The notes under the pieces: generated by a model
What the model saw: only the letters and a program-made list of their open reading frames with translations
Database searches by the model: none
What the model was told of the DNA's origin: nothing
Assembly: GCA_024642205.1 (NCBI GenBank)
Contig: JAHEBQ010000008.1
Location: 78,599 to 142,598, forward strand
Reading direction: 5' to 3'
Length of the DNA stretch: 64,000 bases
DNA from: Planctomycetaceae bacterium
GTDB taxonomy: Bacteria; Planctomycetota; Planctomycetia; Pirellulales; Pirellulaceae
Shown: positions 1-9,333 of the stretch, piece by piece
Layout: every line of letters starts with the position of its first letter
Numbering within the stretch: position 1 is the first letter of the stretch
Made by a program: the position numbers and the translations under genes

Positions 1-998
1 TGACCACGATTATCTACACGTTTTTTGGCGGAATGCGGTCGGTGGTCTGGAATGACTGCATTCAATTTGTGATTTACCTGATCGGCGCGATCTGGACATT
101 AGGTGTTCTGGTTGGAACGCTGCCGGAAGGCTTGAATTCACTCGCCGAGTTCGGTGCGGCGCACGATAAATTTCAGACGTGGGATTTTTCGATTGACCCA
201 ACTTCGCCGACGATGACATTTTGGATTGGACTATTTGGCGGCGCATTTTTATCGATGGGAACACATGGCACAGACCAACTGACAGTGCAGCGGCTACTGA
301 GCGCACGTCGTGAGAGCGACGCGAAATGGGCTTTGATCGGCAGCGGACTGATGGTGGCCGCGCAGTTTGCATTGTTTTTGCTGATCGGCGTGGGACTCGC
401 TTGCTTTTATCAAGCTGGCGAAAACGCTCGCGAATTTGTTGCGGGCGATCAGGTATTTGCTACCTTTATTGTCGAGCAATTGCCGCGAGGCATTGTGGGT
501 TTCACATTGGCTGCCGTCTTTTCTGCAGCGATGTCGACTTTATCCAGCTCGCTTAATTCATCCGCCAGCGTCGGGGTCAATGACTTTTTCCTTCCCCTGG
601 CCCGTACGAGGTTGAACGATCAACAACTGTTGTTTGCTAGTCGATTGGCGACTGTCTTTTTTGGGGTCGGGCAGATGGCAATTGCTCTGGCGAGTGAGCG
701 AATGCTGGGCGGTCGCAGTACGGTTTACCAGGTGCTTGCGATTGCCGGATTTACGACCGGACCCGTTCTCGGATTGTTTTTCCTGGCCGCCTGGCCCAAA
801 CCGATCACTCAACGAGCTGCCCTGACAGGATTCGCCATGGGCTTGGGAGTACTGACCTGTGTCGCTTTTCAGCCATGGTGCGCCTACGGAATCCAGGGAT
901 ATGCGATCAACAGTTTTTATTACAGCCTGATTGGTTCGCTGGTTACATTGTCATCTGGCTTGGCTGTTTCGAAGTTTGCCAGTCGGAAAGGCGGATGA
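1..998 (+). CDS. Sodium:solute symporter (SSS family), 3' part
   Basis: This is the C-terminal part of a membrane transporter. The reading frame is open from base 3, so the true start lies before the window. The first visible residues (TTIIYTFFGGMRSVVWND) resemble the typical SSS segment around helix 5, and about eight hydrophobic helices follow. A segment reading SAAMSTLSSSLNSSASVGVND matches the conserved serine-rich helix 8 region that lines the sodium site in this family. The substrate cannot be told from sequence; planctomycete relatives are often annotated as sugar, sialic acid or proline type carriers. The next gene starts 118 bases downstream and makes a cell-wall-sugar-releasing enzyme, so a link to sugar uptake is possible but is only inference. 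Confidence 0.85.
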   Translation, partial: TTIIYTFFGGMRSVVWNDCIQFVIYLIGAIWTLGVLVGTLPEGLNSLAEFGAAHDKFQTWDFSIDPTSPTMTFWIGLFGGAFLSMGTHGTDQLTVQRLLSARRESDAKWALIGSGLMVAAQFALFLLIGVGLACFYQAGENAREFVAGDQVFATFIVEQLPRGIVGFTLAAVFSAAMSTLSSSLNSSASVGVNDFFLPLARTRLNDQQLLFASRLATVFFGVGQMAIALASERMLGGRSTVYQVLAIAGFTTGPVLGLFFLAAWPKPITQRAALTGFAMGLGVLTCVAFQPWCAYGIQGYAINSFYYSLIGSLVTLSSGLAVSKFASRKGG

Positions 999-1116
999 AA
1001 GCCGCGGACGACTGGATGATTCTGGGTTTCGCCGCCCAGATCACTCGCTTGAAGATTCGTCAATGCGTTTAACAAAATAGCCTCGCCTGACGCAGTTGGT
1101 TCAACAGGAAATTACA

Positions 1117-3480
1117 ATGTCACTCAACTGGATTTCGCCGATACTGCTGGTCGTCGTTGCAATCGCTGCCCTCCAGCGGCCCGTCTTCTCGCAGCTTGCG
1201 CATTCCAAACCGTTGGCCGTGGGGATGGACGGCTCGCAATTGGTCAGGATCGATCAACTGGTTGCCGAACACATTGCCCAGGAGCGCATGCCGGGGTGCG
1301 TTGTGACCATTGGTCGACTCGGAAAGATCGCGTTTCAACGCTCCTATGGCCATCGGCAGTTGCTTCCGGAAAAACAGCCGATGTCGGTCGATACGGTGTT
1401 CGACCTGGCTTCCCTGACGAAACCAATTGCCACCGCGACCAGCATCATGGTCCTGGTCGATCGGGGTCAGTTGCGGCTGGACGATCGTGTTGCCATGTAC
1501 ATTCCCGAGTTTGGTCAACACAACAAGGATCAGATCACGGTCAGACAGCTGCTAACCCATGTTGCAGGATTGATCGCGGATAACTCAATGGCCGACTATC
1601 AGGACGGCGTACCGGAGGCCTGGAAGCGGATCAATGCCGTCGAGTTGATCTCCGAGCCAGGTGAAAAATTCATCTATTCGGATGTCGGCTTTATCGTGTT
1701 GGCTGAGCTCGTACAAAAAATAACCGGCGAGAACATCGATGAGTTTGCTCGCAAGAATGTCTACGCGCCAATCGGCATGAACGAGACCGGCTATTTACCG
1801 GGCGAATCGTTGCGCAAGCGTGCCGCGACGACGGAACAACGCGAGGGGGTATGGATGCAGGGTGAAGTTCACGATCCGCGGGCTTACGCGCTCGGAGGAA
1901 TTGCCGGGCACGCCGGGCTTTTTTCCACGGCACAGGACTTATCGATTTATGCCCAAATGATGCTGATGCGAGGCAAGTACAACGGCAACCGAATTTTGAG
2001 CGAACGCGCCGTCGACGTGATGACCCGTCACCATCCAACGCCACGGGGCATGCGTGGCCTGGGTTGGGACATCAATTCGCCCTATTCTTCCAATCGCAGT
2101 GATTTGCTGACTGACAGTGCATTCGGGCACGGCGGGTTTACCGGAACTGCGATATGGATGGATCCGGAACTGGACCTGTTTGTGATTTTCCTGGCCAATC
2201 GAGTCCACCCAAACGGAAAGGGAGACGTGAATCAGCTGGTCGCCAGGATTGGCTCCGTCGCGTCGGCTGCCATTCTCGAACCGCGACAACATAAACCCAG
2301 GGCCCCGGCCGGGGCTTCTGCGGTGATGGAAAAGCGACGGTCGGTGCAATCCGATGTGCGGTGCGGGATTGATGTACTGCGGAATCAAGAATTTGCGCAG
2401 CTGCGGGGGCGACGTGTCGGGTTGATCACAAATCAAACCGGCACGGATCAGGAAGGTAACTCGACCATTCGCCTTTTGCACGAATCTCCGCAAGTCGAGC
2501 TCGTTGCGTTGTTCAGTCCTGAACATGGAATCGAAGGCAAACTTGACTCGGCAAAAATCACGGACACGCGGGACGAGACGACGGGTTTGCCGATCTTCAG
2601 TCTATACGGCGCAGAGCGGCGACCTAATGCCGAAAACCTGAAGGGAATTGATACGCTGGTGTTTGATATTCAAGACATCGGCACTCGCTTTTACACCTAT
2701 GTCTCAACGATGGGATTGGCCATGCAAGCCGCCTCCGAGCATGGGCTGAGATTCGTCGTGCTTGATCGCCCCAATCCGCTGGGAGGTCATTCCATCGCGG
2801 GACCTGTGCTGGATGCAGGACTTGAGTCTTTTGTCGGATTCCACACCCTGCCGATACAACACGGGATGACAATTGGTGAATTGGCAACCATGTTCAATGG
2901 TGAGTTGAAAATGCAATTGGACTTGCAAGTCATTGGTATGCAGGGATGGCAGCGCGATATGATGTGGGACGAGACGGGTCTGGTTTGGGTAAATCCTTCG
3001 CCGAACATGCGTAACCTGACCGAAGCAATGTTGTATCCGGGAATCGGTTTGTTGGAGACCACCAACGTTTCCGTGGGACGAGGCACCGATACGCCGTTTG
3101 AAGTTTTAGGCGCGCCGTGGATCGACGGCCGTCGACTTGCGCGGCGGATGAACGAAATCGGATTGCCAGGTACACGTTTTGTTCCGATTCGGTTTTCGCC
3201 AGACGCGAGCAAGTTTGCCGGCGAGGCATGCGAAGGAGTGAACATCATCATCACCAATCGAGTTGATTTTCAGCCTGTTCGGGTCGGACTCGAATTCGCT
3301 TGCCAGCTGCGCAACCTGTATCCGGACAAATGGCAAACCGACTACTTCAACCGGTTGTTGGCGGACCAAACCGTGCTGGATGCCTTGAACGGAGGCAAAC
3401 CGGCAGACGCGATTCACGAACTGTATTCGCAGGAGCTCAACGAATTCCGGCATCGGCGGGTCGCATTCCTGTTATACTAG
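1117..3480 (+). CDS. Serine hydrolase (beta-lactamase/class C fold) fused to DUF1343/NamZ exo-N-acetylmuramidase
   Basis: A two-domain exported enzyme of 787 residues. The N-terminus (about 1-25) is a signal peptide. Residues 35-385 form a penicillin-binding/beta-lactamase-like domain: SLTK at 99-102 gives the nucleophile serine and lysine, YSD at 187-189 takes the place of YxN, and HGG at 338-340 takes the place of KTG. Residues about 414-787 match DUF1343, the NamZ family that removes N-acetylmuramic acid from non-reducing ends of peptidoglycan strands. I chose the ATG at 1117 because AGGAA lies 7 bases upstream; an in-frame TTG at 1096 is less likely. The fusion suggests that an esterase or peptidase step is coupled to muramic acid release, perhaps in cell wall turnover. 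The domain call is firm; the coupling is inferred. Confidence 0.9.
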   Translation: MSLNWISPILLVVVAIAALQRPVFSQLAHSKPLAVGMDGSQLVRIDQLVAEHIAQERMPGCVVTIGRLGKIAFQRSYGHRQLLPEKQPMSVDTVFDLASLTKPIATATSIMVLVDRGQLRLDDRVAMYIPEFGQHNKDQITVRQLLTHVAGLIADNSMADYQDGVPEAWKRINAVELISEPGEKFIYSDVGFIVLAELVQKITGENIDEFARKNVYAPIGMNETGYLPGESLRKRAATTEQREGVWMQGEVHDPRAYALGGIAGHAGLFSTAQDLSIYAQMMLMRGKYNGNRILSERAVDVMTRHHPTPRGMRGLGWDINSPYSSNRSDLLTDSAFGHGGFTGTAIWMDPELDLFVIFLANRVHPNGKGDVNQLVARIGSVASAAILEPRQHKPRAPAGASAVMEKRRSVQSDVRCGIDVLRNQEFAQLRGRRVGLITNQTGTDQEGNSTIRLLHESPQVELVALFSPEHGIEGKLDSAKITDTRDETTGLPIFSLYGAERRPNAENLKGIDTLVFDIQDIGTRFYTYVSTMGLAMQAASEHGLRFVVLDRPNPLGGHSIAGPVLDAGLESFVGFHTLPIQHGMTIGELATMFNGELKMQLDLQVIGMQGWQRDMMWDETGLVWVNPSPNMRNLTEAMLYPGIGLLETTNVSVGRGTDTPFEVLGAPWIDGRRLARRMNEIGLPGTRFVPIRFSPDASKFAGEACEGVNIIITNRVDFQPVRVGLEFACQLRNLYPDKWQTDYFNRLLADQTVLDALNGGKPADAIHELYSQELNEFRHRRVAFLLY

Positions 3481-3640
3481 TCCTTGGACTTCAATTCGTG
3501 CCGTCAAACTGGCAATCGCCATGCAGCGTCATTGTTCAATTATCGAGAACGATTGACGTCAGGAATCGCACCGATACAGCTTCCATCAACCGGTTTGATT
3601 GATTTCCCTGGGCCTCTTCAATAAAATCGGAGATGCGTTT

Positions 3641-3713
3641 GCGAGCGTAGCTCAGTTGGTAGAGCATTAGCTTCCCAAGCTAATTGTCGCGGGTTCGAAT
3701 CCCGTCGCTCGCT
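3641..3713 (+). tRNA. tRNA-Gly (anticodon CCC)
   Basis: The 73 bases fold as a full cloverleaf. The acceptor stem is GCGAGCG with CGCTCGC, the D-arm is GCTC/GAGC, the anticodon stem is TTAGC/GCTAA with loop TTCCCAA, the variable loop is TTGTC, and the T-arm has GCGGG/CCCGT around TTCGAAT. The anticodon CCC reads GGG glycine codons. The discriminator base is T and no CCA is encoded. It lies between the NamZ fusion gene and the end of the convergent metzincin gene. Confidence 0.95.
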
Positions 3714-3768
3714 TTGTAATGAACCAGGAGTCCGACCACTCAACGGCGGGCCGATTCTGCATCCCGAA

Positions 3769-6282
3769 CTAGCCCAGCCAGTCAAACTCGATTTCAAATA
3801 CCCGATCGATCGACTGGAACTTTCCGCGGCGTGCTGGCTGCGAATCAAGCGACGAGTGAATTTGTTTTTCGCCAGCATGGGTATGCGTTTCAGCAACTCG
3901 TTGAGATTCAATCGCGCCCACCAACTTCCTTTCGACGCTGCGACCATCGAGATCGAACTGAGCTGTCACCCTTTTCAGGTCTGCGTCGATTTTCGTTTCG
4001 TGGCGAAACTTGAAACCAACCAGGTCGACATGGTTTTGGAAACCGGCAAAATTCCTTGACCATACGACGTTGTGATCATCGAACTCCATATCATGTCCGT
4101 GAATCGAAAAGGCTGTCTCACCCCACGACCGCTGGATGCGAACCGCTCGCCAGAGCTCTGAATCATGTGCTGAACTGGATCGAATTGAATTGCCAAGAAA
4201 CACGGGGGCCGCATCGCCGGTCACGACGTTGGCCGAATCCAGGAATCCTGCCGCACCGGCGCCTTGTGCCACGATATCGCCAAACTCAATCGCCAGAATT
4301 CCGACGACTTCTGCAGTATGACGGGTCTCGGCATCTTTCGATTGCTCCTCTTCGACAAAAAATGTTGCCCCGCCAGTATCGAGGGCTCGATAACGGACCG
4401 TTGCCGTATCGCCGCCGTCATGCGTCTGCAAATCGGCAAAAAACGCGGGGGTGCTCTCAAACTTGGTGCCAAAACGGAGAGAGAAATTCTCATGCGTTAC
4501 GCTATCGGGAGTCACCAGTGCCTGAAAACTGGAATCGCCGGTGTTGCCGACACCGGCCTGGATCGCAACGAAGCTAACCGTTTCGGCAGCGTGGTTCTGT
4601 TGGTTGGCATCCTGTTCGCGGATCTTGATCCGGAATTCTGTATCAGAGGTAAACTGCATACGAGTCGTGGCGGCCGCCGGATCGTTTTCCGTGACGATTT
4701 GAGACAATACAACCGGTCGGTCGCCCTCGGCAAATGCATTGCCTAGACTGTAATCTGACCAGAGCTCAGTTTGCCCCGCTTGATTTCCAGCGACCAACAC
4801 GGTGCCATCGCTCAGCGAGTGCTCACCGGCTTCCACGACCAGGTAATCCACCGTTTCAAAGGCGTGTTTTTTATTCAGGTAATCCCACTCATCGAGGTGG
4901 ATTTCAAAGCTGGAACCGGTCACGTTGCGTATGCGAACAGTCAACGGTTCTCCGCCCCGAATCGTTGCCGGGCCGGCGATCACTACCGGGTCTAGATAAA
5001 CGTGGTTGAGTGTGACCGTCCGCCAATTCTGGTCAATCGAAAGGCGGCCGGTTTCCCCGACGATAACATCAACGGCATCCCCTCCGTCAAAAGCTTCGAT
5101 GGTACCGCTCACGGTGAAAAACCCGACGCTGCCATAATCCGAGTAAACGCCGGATTTACCAGTCCCTTCAACGGACAAGTAGTACCGACCAGGTTGAAGC
5201 GTCAGGTCAAAACCGGCATCGACTCCGTTGGCAGGATTACTTTGGGCGACAACATTGCCGGAAGCATCAACGATTTTGGCCAGCACGTCCAGGTTCGGTC
5301 GCTCCTGGAAGGCGTTGATGGAAAGGGAAACGGCGCCGCCCGTTTGAAACATGTACATGTCAATGTCATCGTTTCGTTCTATGATGTTCCATTGAAACAC
5401 CGAATTGTCGGTCGCCGGGATCAGCTCAGTGGCGGTTCCAATCGTGTCGCCGATCAGGTCAGTCCGAAACCCAAAACCATTGGCGGGCTTTGTGATTATC
5501 GAAAAATCATTCTGCGCCTGCGTGCTATTGGCGTAGTCACCATTGCTCCACTGGGTCACGTTCTCTCCAAAGGGCGCACCCATAATCGGCCCCCAGCTCG
5601 TTTCACCGCTACCGACACCCGGGTGATAGGTACTGCTTCCCAATCCATCGTGACTGAGCCCAAGTGAGTGACCGATTTCATGCGAGTTGGTCATCGCCCC
5701 GTTGTTCGATCCTTTGTTAAATACAAAGACCGGATCGTCGCGGGAATTGTCAAAGCTGTTCAGGTAGGCAACCCCGCCTATCCCGTTTCCGAATCCAGCG
5801 GTCGCCTGAGTGTTCACCGAACGCACACCATAGTACTCGTCGCTGACATCGGATCGAATCAGCTTCTCAAGGCTCGGCTCTTTCGTCGTCACATTAACGT
5901 CGAAAGGCAGAAAGTCCTCGGCGACGTTTTGGAACTGAAGTTGAATTTCCAGCAGCTCGGCGTTGCTGAAGGAACCGGCGCTGCCTCCACGATTGAAGGC
6001 TGGGAATACAATGTCATGGCCCCACTGATTGTTGACCGAATGATGTCCATCGAAGTCAAGGTAGATGGTCTTGGTCGCGTCCGGATTGCTTTCCAGGCGA
6101 AAGGTATCGGCCAGGTCATAGGGCGTCGCGGATTCCGGGCCATTCCCGAACGTGAACTGGCCATCGATGTATGTCGGGAAGAGAGAAGCCAGAACTTGAC
6201 GGGGTTCAAGTGCCTCATACTCGGTCCGCGTTCTCGAAGTTCGTGACCGAACCGCGCATATTTTTCCATGCTTCTTTTTCAC
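3769..6282 (-). CDS. Secreted metzincin-type zinc metalloprotease with N-terminal LEPR motif and C-terminal repeat domains
   Basis: An 837-residue exported protein. A basic N-terminus is followed by EALEPRQVLA (residues 23-32), the LEPR-type motif seen at the start of many secreted planctomycete proteins. HEIGHSLGLSHDG at 201-213 is the metzincin zinc site (three histidines, then glycine), and GPIMGAP around 231-237 supplies a Met-turn. Residues about 275-395 resemble a pre-peptidase C-terminal domain. The rest holds three to four related beta-rich repeats (about 410-505, 507-580, 585-665, 670-800); the first two have a repeated pattern of aromatic and His/Glu residues. The start is GTG with GAGGG upstream; no ATG is available before the motif. 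It probably degrades extracellular protein or peptide. The gene ends 55 bases from the tRNA on the other strand. Confidence 0.85.
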   Translation of the reverse strand: MKKKHGKICAVRSRTSRTRTEYEALEPRQVLASLFPTYIDGQFTFGNGPESATPYDLADTFRLESNPDATKTIYLDFDGHHSVNNQWGHDIVFPAFNRGGSAGSFSNAELLEIQLQFQNVAEDFLPFDVNVTTKEPSLEKLIRSDVSDEYYGVRSVNTQATAGFGNGIGGVAYLNSFDNSRDDPVFVFNKGSNNGAMTNSHEIGHSLGLSHDGLGSSTYHPGVGSGETSWGPIMGAPFGENVTQWSNGDYANSTQAQNDFSIITKPANGFGFRTDLIGDTIGTATELIPATDNSVFQWNIIERNDDIDMYMFQTGGAVSLSINAFQERPNLDVLAKIVDASGNVVAQSNPANGVDAGFDLTLQPGRYYLSVEGTGKSGVYSDYGSVGFFTVSGTIEAFDGGDAVDVIVGETGRLSIDQNWRTVTLNHVYLDPVVIAGPATIRGGEPLTVRIRNVTGSSFEIHLDEWDYLNKKHAFETVDYLVVEAGEHSLSDGTVLVAGNQAGQTELWSDYSLGNAFAEGDRPVVLSQIVTENDPAAATTRMQFTSDTEFRIKIREQDANQQNHAAETVSFVAIQAGVGNTGDSSFQALVTPDSVTHENFSLRFGTKFESTPAFFADLQTHDGGDTATVRYRALDTGGATFFVEEEQSKDAETRHTAEVVGILAIEFGDIVAQGAGAAGFLDSANVVTGDAAPVFLGNSIRSSSAHDSELWRAVRIQRSWGETAFSIHGHDMEFDDHNVVWSRNFAGFQNHVDLVGFKFRHETKIDADLKRVTAQFDLDGRSVERKLVGAIESQRVAETHTHAGEKQIHSSLDSQPARRGKFQSIDRVFEIEFDWLG

Positions 6283-6622
6283 AGAATTGCCCTCGCTGTT
6301 CCATTTACCAAATCGCTGAGGACGAAATTGCCTCTTCTTTCCTCAGCCTGTTCAGGGGCTGATTCTAAGAGGGAGAAAATCTCAACGCCACCATTTTCAT
6401 TGGAAAAAAAATCAGCGCTGATAGCATGCAGCTTCATCATCGGCCGAAACATCGGGAAATGACTGGCCAGAAGCGATGCCATTTGGCGCGACATCCGCTG
6501 TCAGTCCATTCTGCTGAACTACATGACAGCGTCGATCGAACCTGACGGCGTTGATCGAACCTGACGGGTCTTCCCGATCGTGCTCAACCGCTCCAGTAAG
6601 GACTGGACCAGGCAGAACGGAG
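6283..6622. other. Intergenic region with no gene recognised
   Basis: This 340-base stretch lies between two minus-strand secreted peptidase genes. I see no convincing coding frame or RNA fold. It should hold the promoter and ribosome site (GAGGG just before the GTG) of the metzincin, and it contains the short tandem repeat listed separately. Confidence 0.5.
6534..6567 (+). repeat. Short tandem duplication, 19-base period
   Basis: GATCGAACCTGACGG occurs at 6534-6548 and again at 6553-6567, identical over 15 bases, separated by CGTT. It lies in the intergenic space downstream of the M1 peptidase and upstream of the metzincin. No function is evident; slippage duplication is the simplest reading. 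Confidence 0.8.
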
Positions 6623-8953
6623 CTATTTTCCCTCACGAGATTCTTGCATCGGATTTTTTTTCTTTTCCTCCTTAAACAGCTTGAATCGCGATTCGATTGG
6701 TTGCTGCGGCCAGTAGTTGTTCTTCCGCTCGACGTCCGCCGTTTGCAAGCGGGGGTCCAGTTCGATTTTGACAATTTCGTTTTTGGAAAGAATCAATCGG
6801 GAAATCCTGTTCGGATCCTGCCGCCAGATTTCTACCGGCAAGTGAATCAGTTCCGATTCCTGATTGGCAAATGTCACTTTCAGAATCACCGGTGAAACCA
6901 ACCCACCAATGTTTTCCAAATCGATCACATAAAACTTCTGGCCCAGTGCCAGCAGCTTTTTTTCATCTTCATCCAGTCCTTCAAGGAATTTCTGATATTC
7001 CCCCCGTTCCTTGACCGTGACGTCAAGCGAGTCATGCTGATCGTAGAAGTCCTTCAACTGGGGATAGCGATCATTCAATTTCTGAATGTCCCGATTCCGC
7101 TCAGCGATCAAGTCGCGTTGGTCAATTTCATCACGCTTTTGCCGTTGCAAGGCTTTCTCGATGTCAGGATCATGAGTATCAATGTCATAGACCCGAAGCG
7201 ACTGGATTCCGATGTCGACATGTTTTGTCGTGTAAAACCACCCTCGCCAAAACCAGTCAAGATCGACGCCGGAAGCATCCTCCATGGTCCGGAAGAAATC
7301 GGATGGTTCCGGGCGCTTGGACTTCCAGCGATTGGCGTACTTTTTGAAGGCGAAATCAAAAAGCTCACGTCCAAGCACGGTCTCGCGCAACACGTTCAGG
7401 GCAATCACTGGCTTTTGATAGGCGTTGGGAAAAAATTGATGACTGGGAATCGAATCCGAATTTGTCATGATCGGAACTTTGTCGAAACTTGACATGAGAT
7501 CCCTCATCCCCTGCGGCTTGACATCGCCCCATTCATCAACGAATTTCTCTTGCCATTGGCGCTCCGCCTGAAACTGCAGAAATGAGTTCAGGCCCTCGTC
7601 CATCCAGGTCCATTGTCGCTCATCAGAATTCACGATCATCGGGAAGTAATTGTGCCCGACTTCGTGAATGACAACGCTGATCAGGTCGGATTTCGTCCCT
7701 TGCGAATAGGTGCCGTCCACCTCCGGACGTGGACCATTGAAGCAGATCATTGGATATTCCATCCCAAACACCGGACCATTGACACTGATGGCGACCGGAT
7801 AAGGGAATTCGAAAGTGAATTTGGTATAAACGTCCAGGGTGTGGGCGACGGCGTAAGTTGAGTATTTGCCCCAGAGCGGATTGGCTTCATTGGGGTAGTA
7901 GGACATCGCCCAGACTTTTTTGTTTCCGTTCGGATGAGCTTTGGCATCCCAAATGAATTTCCGAGAAGACGCCCAGGCAAAATCACGAACGTTTCTCGCT
8001 GAAAATTTCCACGTCTTGGTTCCCGACGCCTTTTCCCGTGTTTCGTTTGCCTTGGCTTCTTCCGGTGTAATAACCAAACCGATCTGGCCGGAATTCCGGA
8101 TCTCCTGAAGTCGTTCGATCTGATTTTTCGTCAAGACTTCCTCAGGATTTTGAAGTTCCCCGGTAGCAGCAACGACATGATCCGACGGTACGTTGATCGC
8201 GACGGCGAAGTCTCCAAATTCCAACGTGAATTCACCTGCTCCGAGAAACTGTTTGTGTTGCCATCCCGCGTAATCCGTGTACGAAGCCAACCTCGGATAC
8301 CACTGTGCGACTTCGTAAATGTAATTTCCCTCTTTCTCGAAGAACTCATACCCGCCCCGGGAATCGGCTTTTTTCGCATCGACAATGTTGAACTCCCAGG
8401 TGATTTTCAATCCCATCGACTGGGCGGATTTCAAGGGAACGGGAATATCCAGTCGCATCATCGTGTCGACAATCGTAAACGGGATCGGTTGTCCGTTGAC
8501 GTCGGTTACGGTTTTGATTTTAAACCCGCCATCAAAAGCTTCGTGATAGAGATGGGATTGCAATTGAGAAAATGGAAGTTGTTCAAATGACGGCGCTGGA
8601 CGACTCATCAAATCTCCCGACGTTTTCCGAAAACGGTTTTGATCGAGCTGAACCCACAGGAAATCGAGCTGATGTGGTGAGTTGTTGTGATAGGTAATCG
8701 TCTCGGCACCGGACAGGCGTTGATGGGTATCATCCAGAATCACGGAAATGTCATAGTCGACTTTCTGTTGCCAGTATTTCGGTCCCGGAGCACCCGACGC
8801 CAGACGTGACTCAGACGGCGTCGGAAGAGTCTCGTCAAGTTGTCGGAAGGGATCATCGGTCGTGTCACGTTTCGTGTCACTCACATCCTGAGATCGAACG
8901 CTCACGCAAATGAGCGACGCAGCCAGACAGGTCAAGATTGAAATCGTTCGCAT
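6623..8953 (-). CDS. Secreted M1-family metallopeptidase (aminopeptidase N-like)
   Basis: A 776-residue exported peptidase. A signal peptide covers about residues 1-21 (MRTISILTCLAASLICVSVR). HEVGH at 430-434 and the downstream WMDEG with Glu453 form the M1 zinc site (HExxH-18-E). GMEYP at 397-401 matches the family's GAMEN substrate-binding motif in altered form. A beta-rich N-terminal domain precedes it, and a charged, lysine-rich C-terminal tail follows. The family removes N-terminal amino acids from peptides; the signal peptide puts it outside the cytoplasm. It lies next to another secreted protease, so both may serve extracellular protein use. The ATG start is unambiguous because the signal peptide begins directly at it. 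Confidence 0.88.
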   Translation of the reverse strand: MRTISILTCLAASLICVSVRSQDVSDTKRDTTDDPFRQLDETLPTPSESRLASGAPGPKYWQQKVDYDISVILDDTHQRLSGAETITYHNNSPHQLDFLWVQLDQNRFRKTSGDLMSRPAPSFEQLPFSQLQSHLYHEAFDGGFKIKTVTDVNGQPIPFTIVDTMMRLDIPVPLKSAQSMGLKITWEFNIVDAKKADSRGGYEFFEKEGNYIYEVAQWYPRLASYTDYAGWQHKQFLGAGEFTLEFGDFAVAINVPSDHVVAATGELQNPEEVLTKNQIERLQEIRNSGQIGLVITPEEAKANETREKASGTKTWKFSARNVRDFAWASSRKFIWDAKAHPNGNKKVWAMSYYPNEANPLWGKYSTYAVAHTLDVYTKFTFEFPYPVAISVNGPVFGMEYPMICFNGPRPEVDGTYSQGTKSDLISVVIHEVGHNYFPMIVNSDERQWTWMDEGLNSFLQFQAERQWQEKFVDEWGDVKPQGMRDLMSSFDKVPIMTNSDSIPSHQFFPNAYQKPVIALNVLRETVLGRELFDFAFKKYANRWKSKRPEPSDFFRTMEDASGVDLDWFWRGWFYTTKHVDIGIQSLRVYDIDTHDPDIEKALQRQKRDEIDQRDLIAERNRDIQKLNDRYPQLKDFYDQHDSLDVTVKERGEYQKFLEGLDEDEKKLLALGQKFYVIDLENIGGLVSPVILKVTFANQESELIHLPVEIWRQDPNRISRLILSKNEIVKIELDPRLQTADVERKNNYWPQQPIESRFKLFKEEKKKNPMQESREGK

Positions 8954-9333
8954 AACTTTGGCTCTCGAGAGGGTTGATCCGAATATCGGTCCCGTGGGTC
9001 CGATCGAATGAAGCTGCAGGTTGACTCCAGAAGTATCAATCGCACTGGTTTGTGCGTGTTTCGCGAAAAAAACGTGAACGCTGATTCGCCTGTATTGTAG
9101 GAAATGTCAAGTTCCAAAGTAATCCATTCCCGATCACTGTCAGTTGTCGACAATCCCCGTAGAAAAGGGGGTTGAAGCCGGGAAAATGACTGCGGAAACA
9201 GACCGTGTCGCAGCATTTCAATTAAGATTTGTGGTTGTAAATGCATTGTGGTTTCAGACAACAATTGTTCTAGACGCCGATGCGTCAGATAGACTCGGCT
9301 TTATCGTTTAACCTGCCCAAAGAGATGACAACA
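8954..9333. other. Divergent intergenic region between M1 peptidase and BNR-repeat gene
   Basis: These 380 bases separate two outward-facing genes and must hold both promoters. I could not settle on -35/-10 pairs. Visible dyads are TTTCGCGAAA at 9059-9068, AACAATTGTT at 9260-9269, and GACGC-CGAT-GCGTC at 9273-9286. The last lies in the leader of the BNR gene if its start is at 9334. Their role is unknown. Confidence 0.4.

Noticed and set aside
5002..6246. Plus-strand open frames of 221 and 192 codons
   Set aside because: Antisense to the metzincin gene, which has a zinc site and Met-turn in the correct order.
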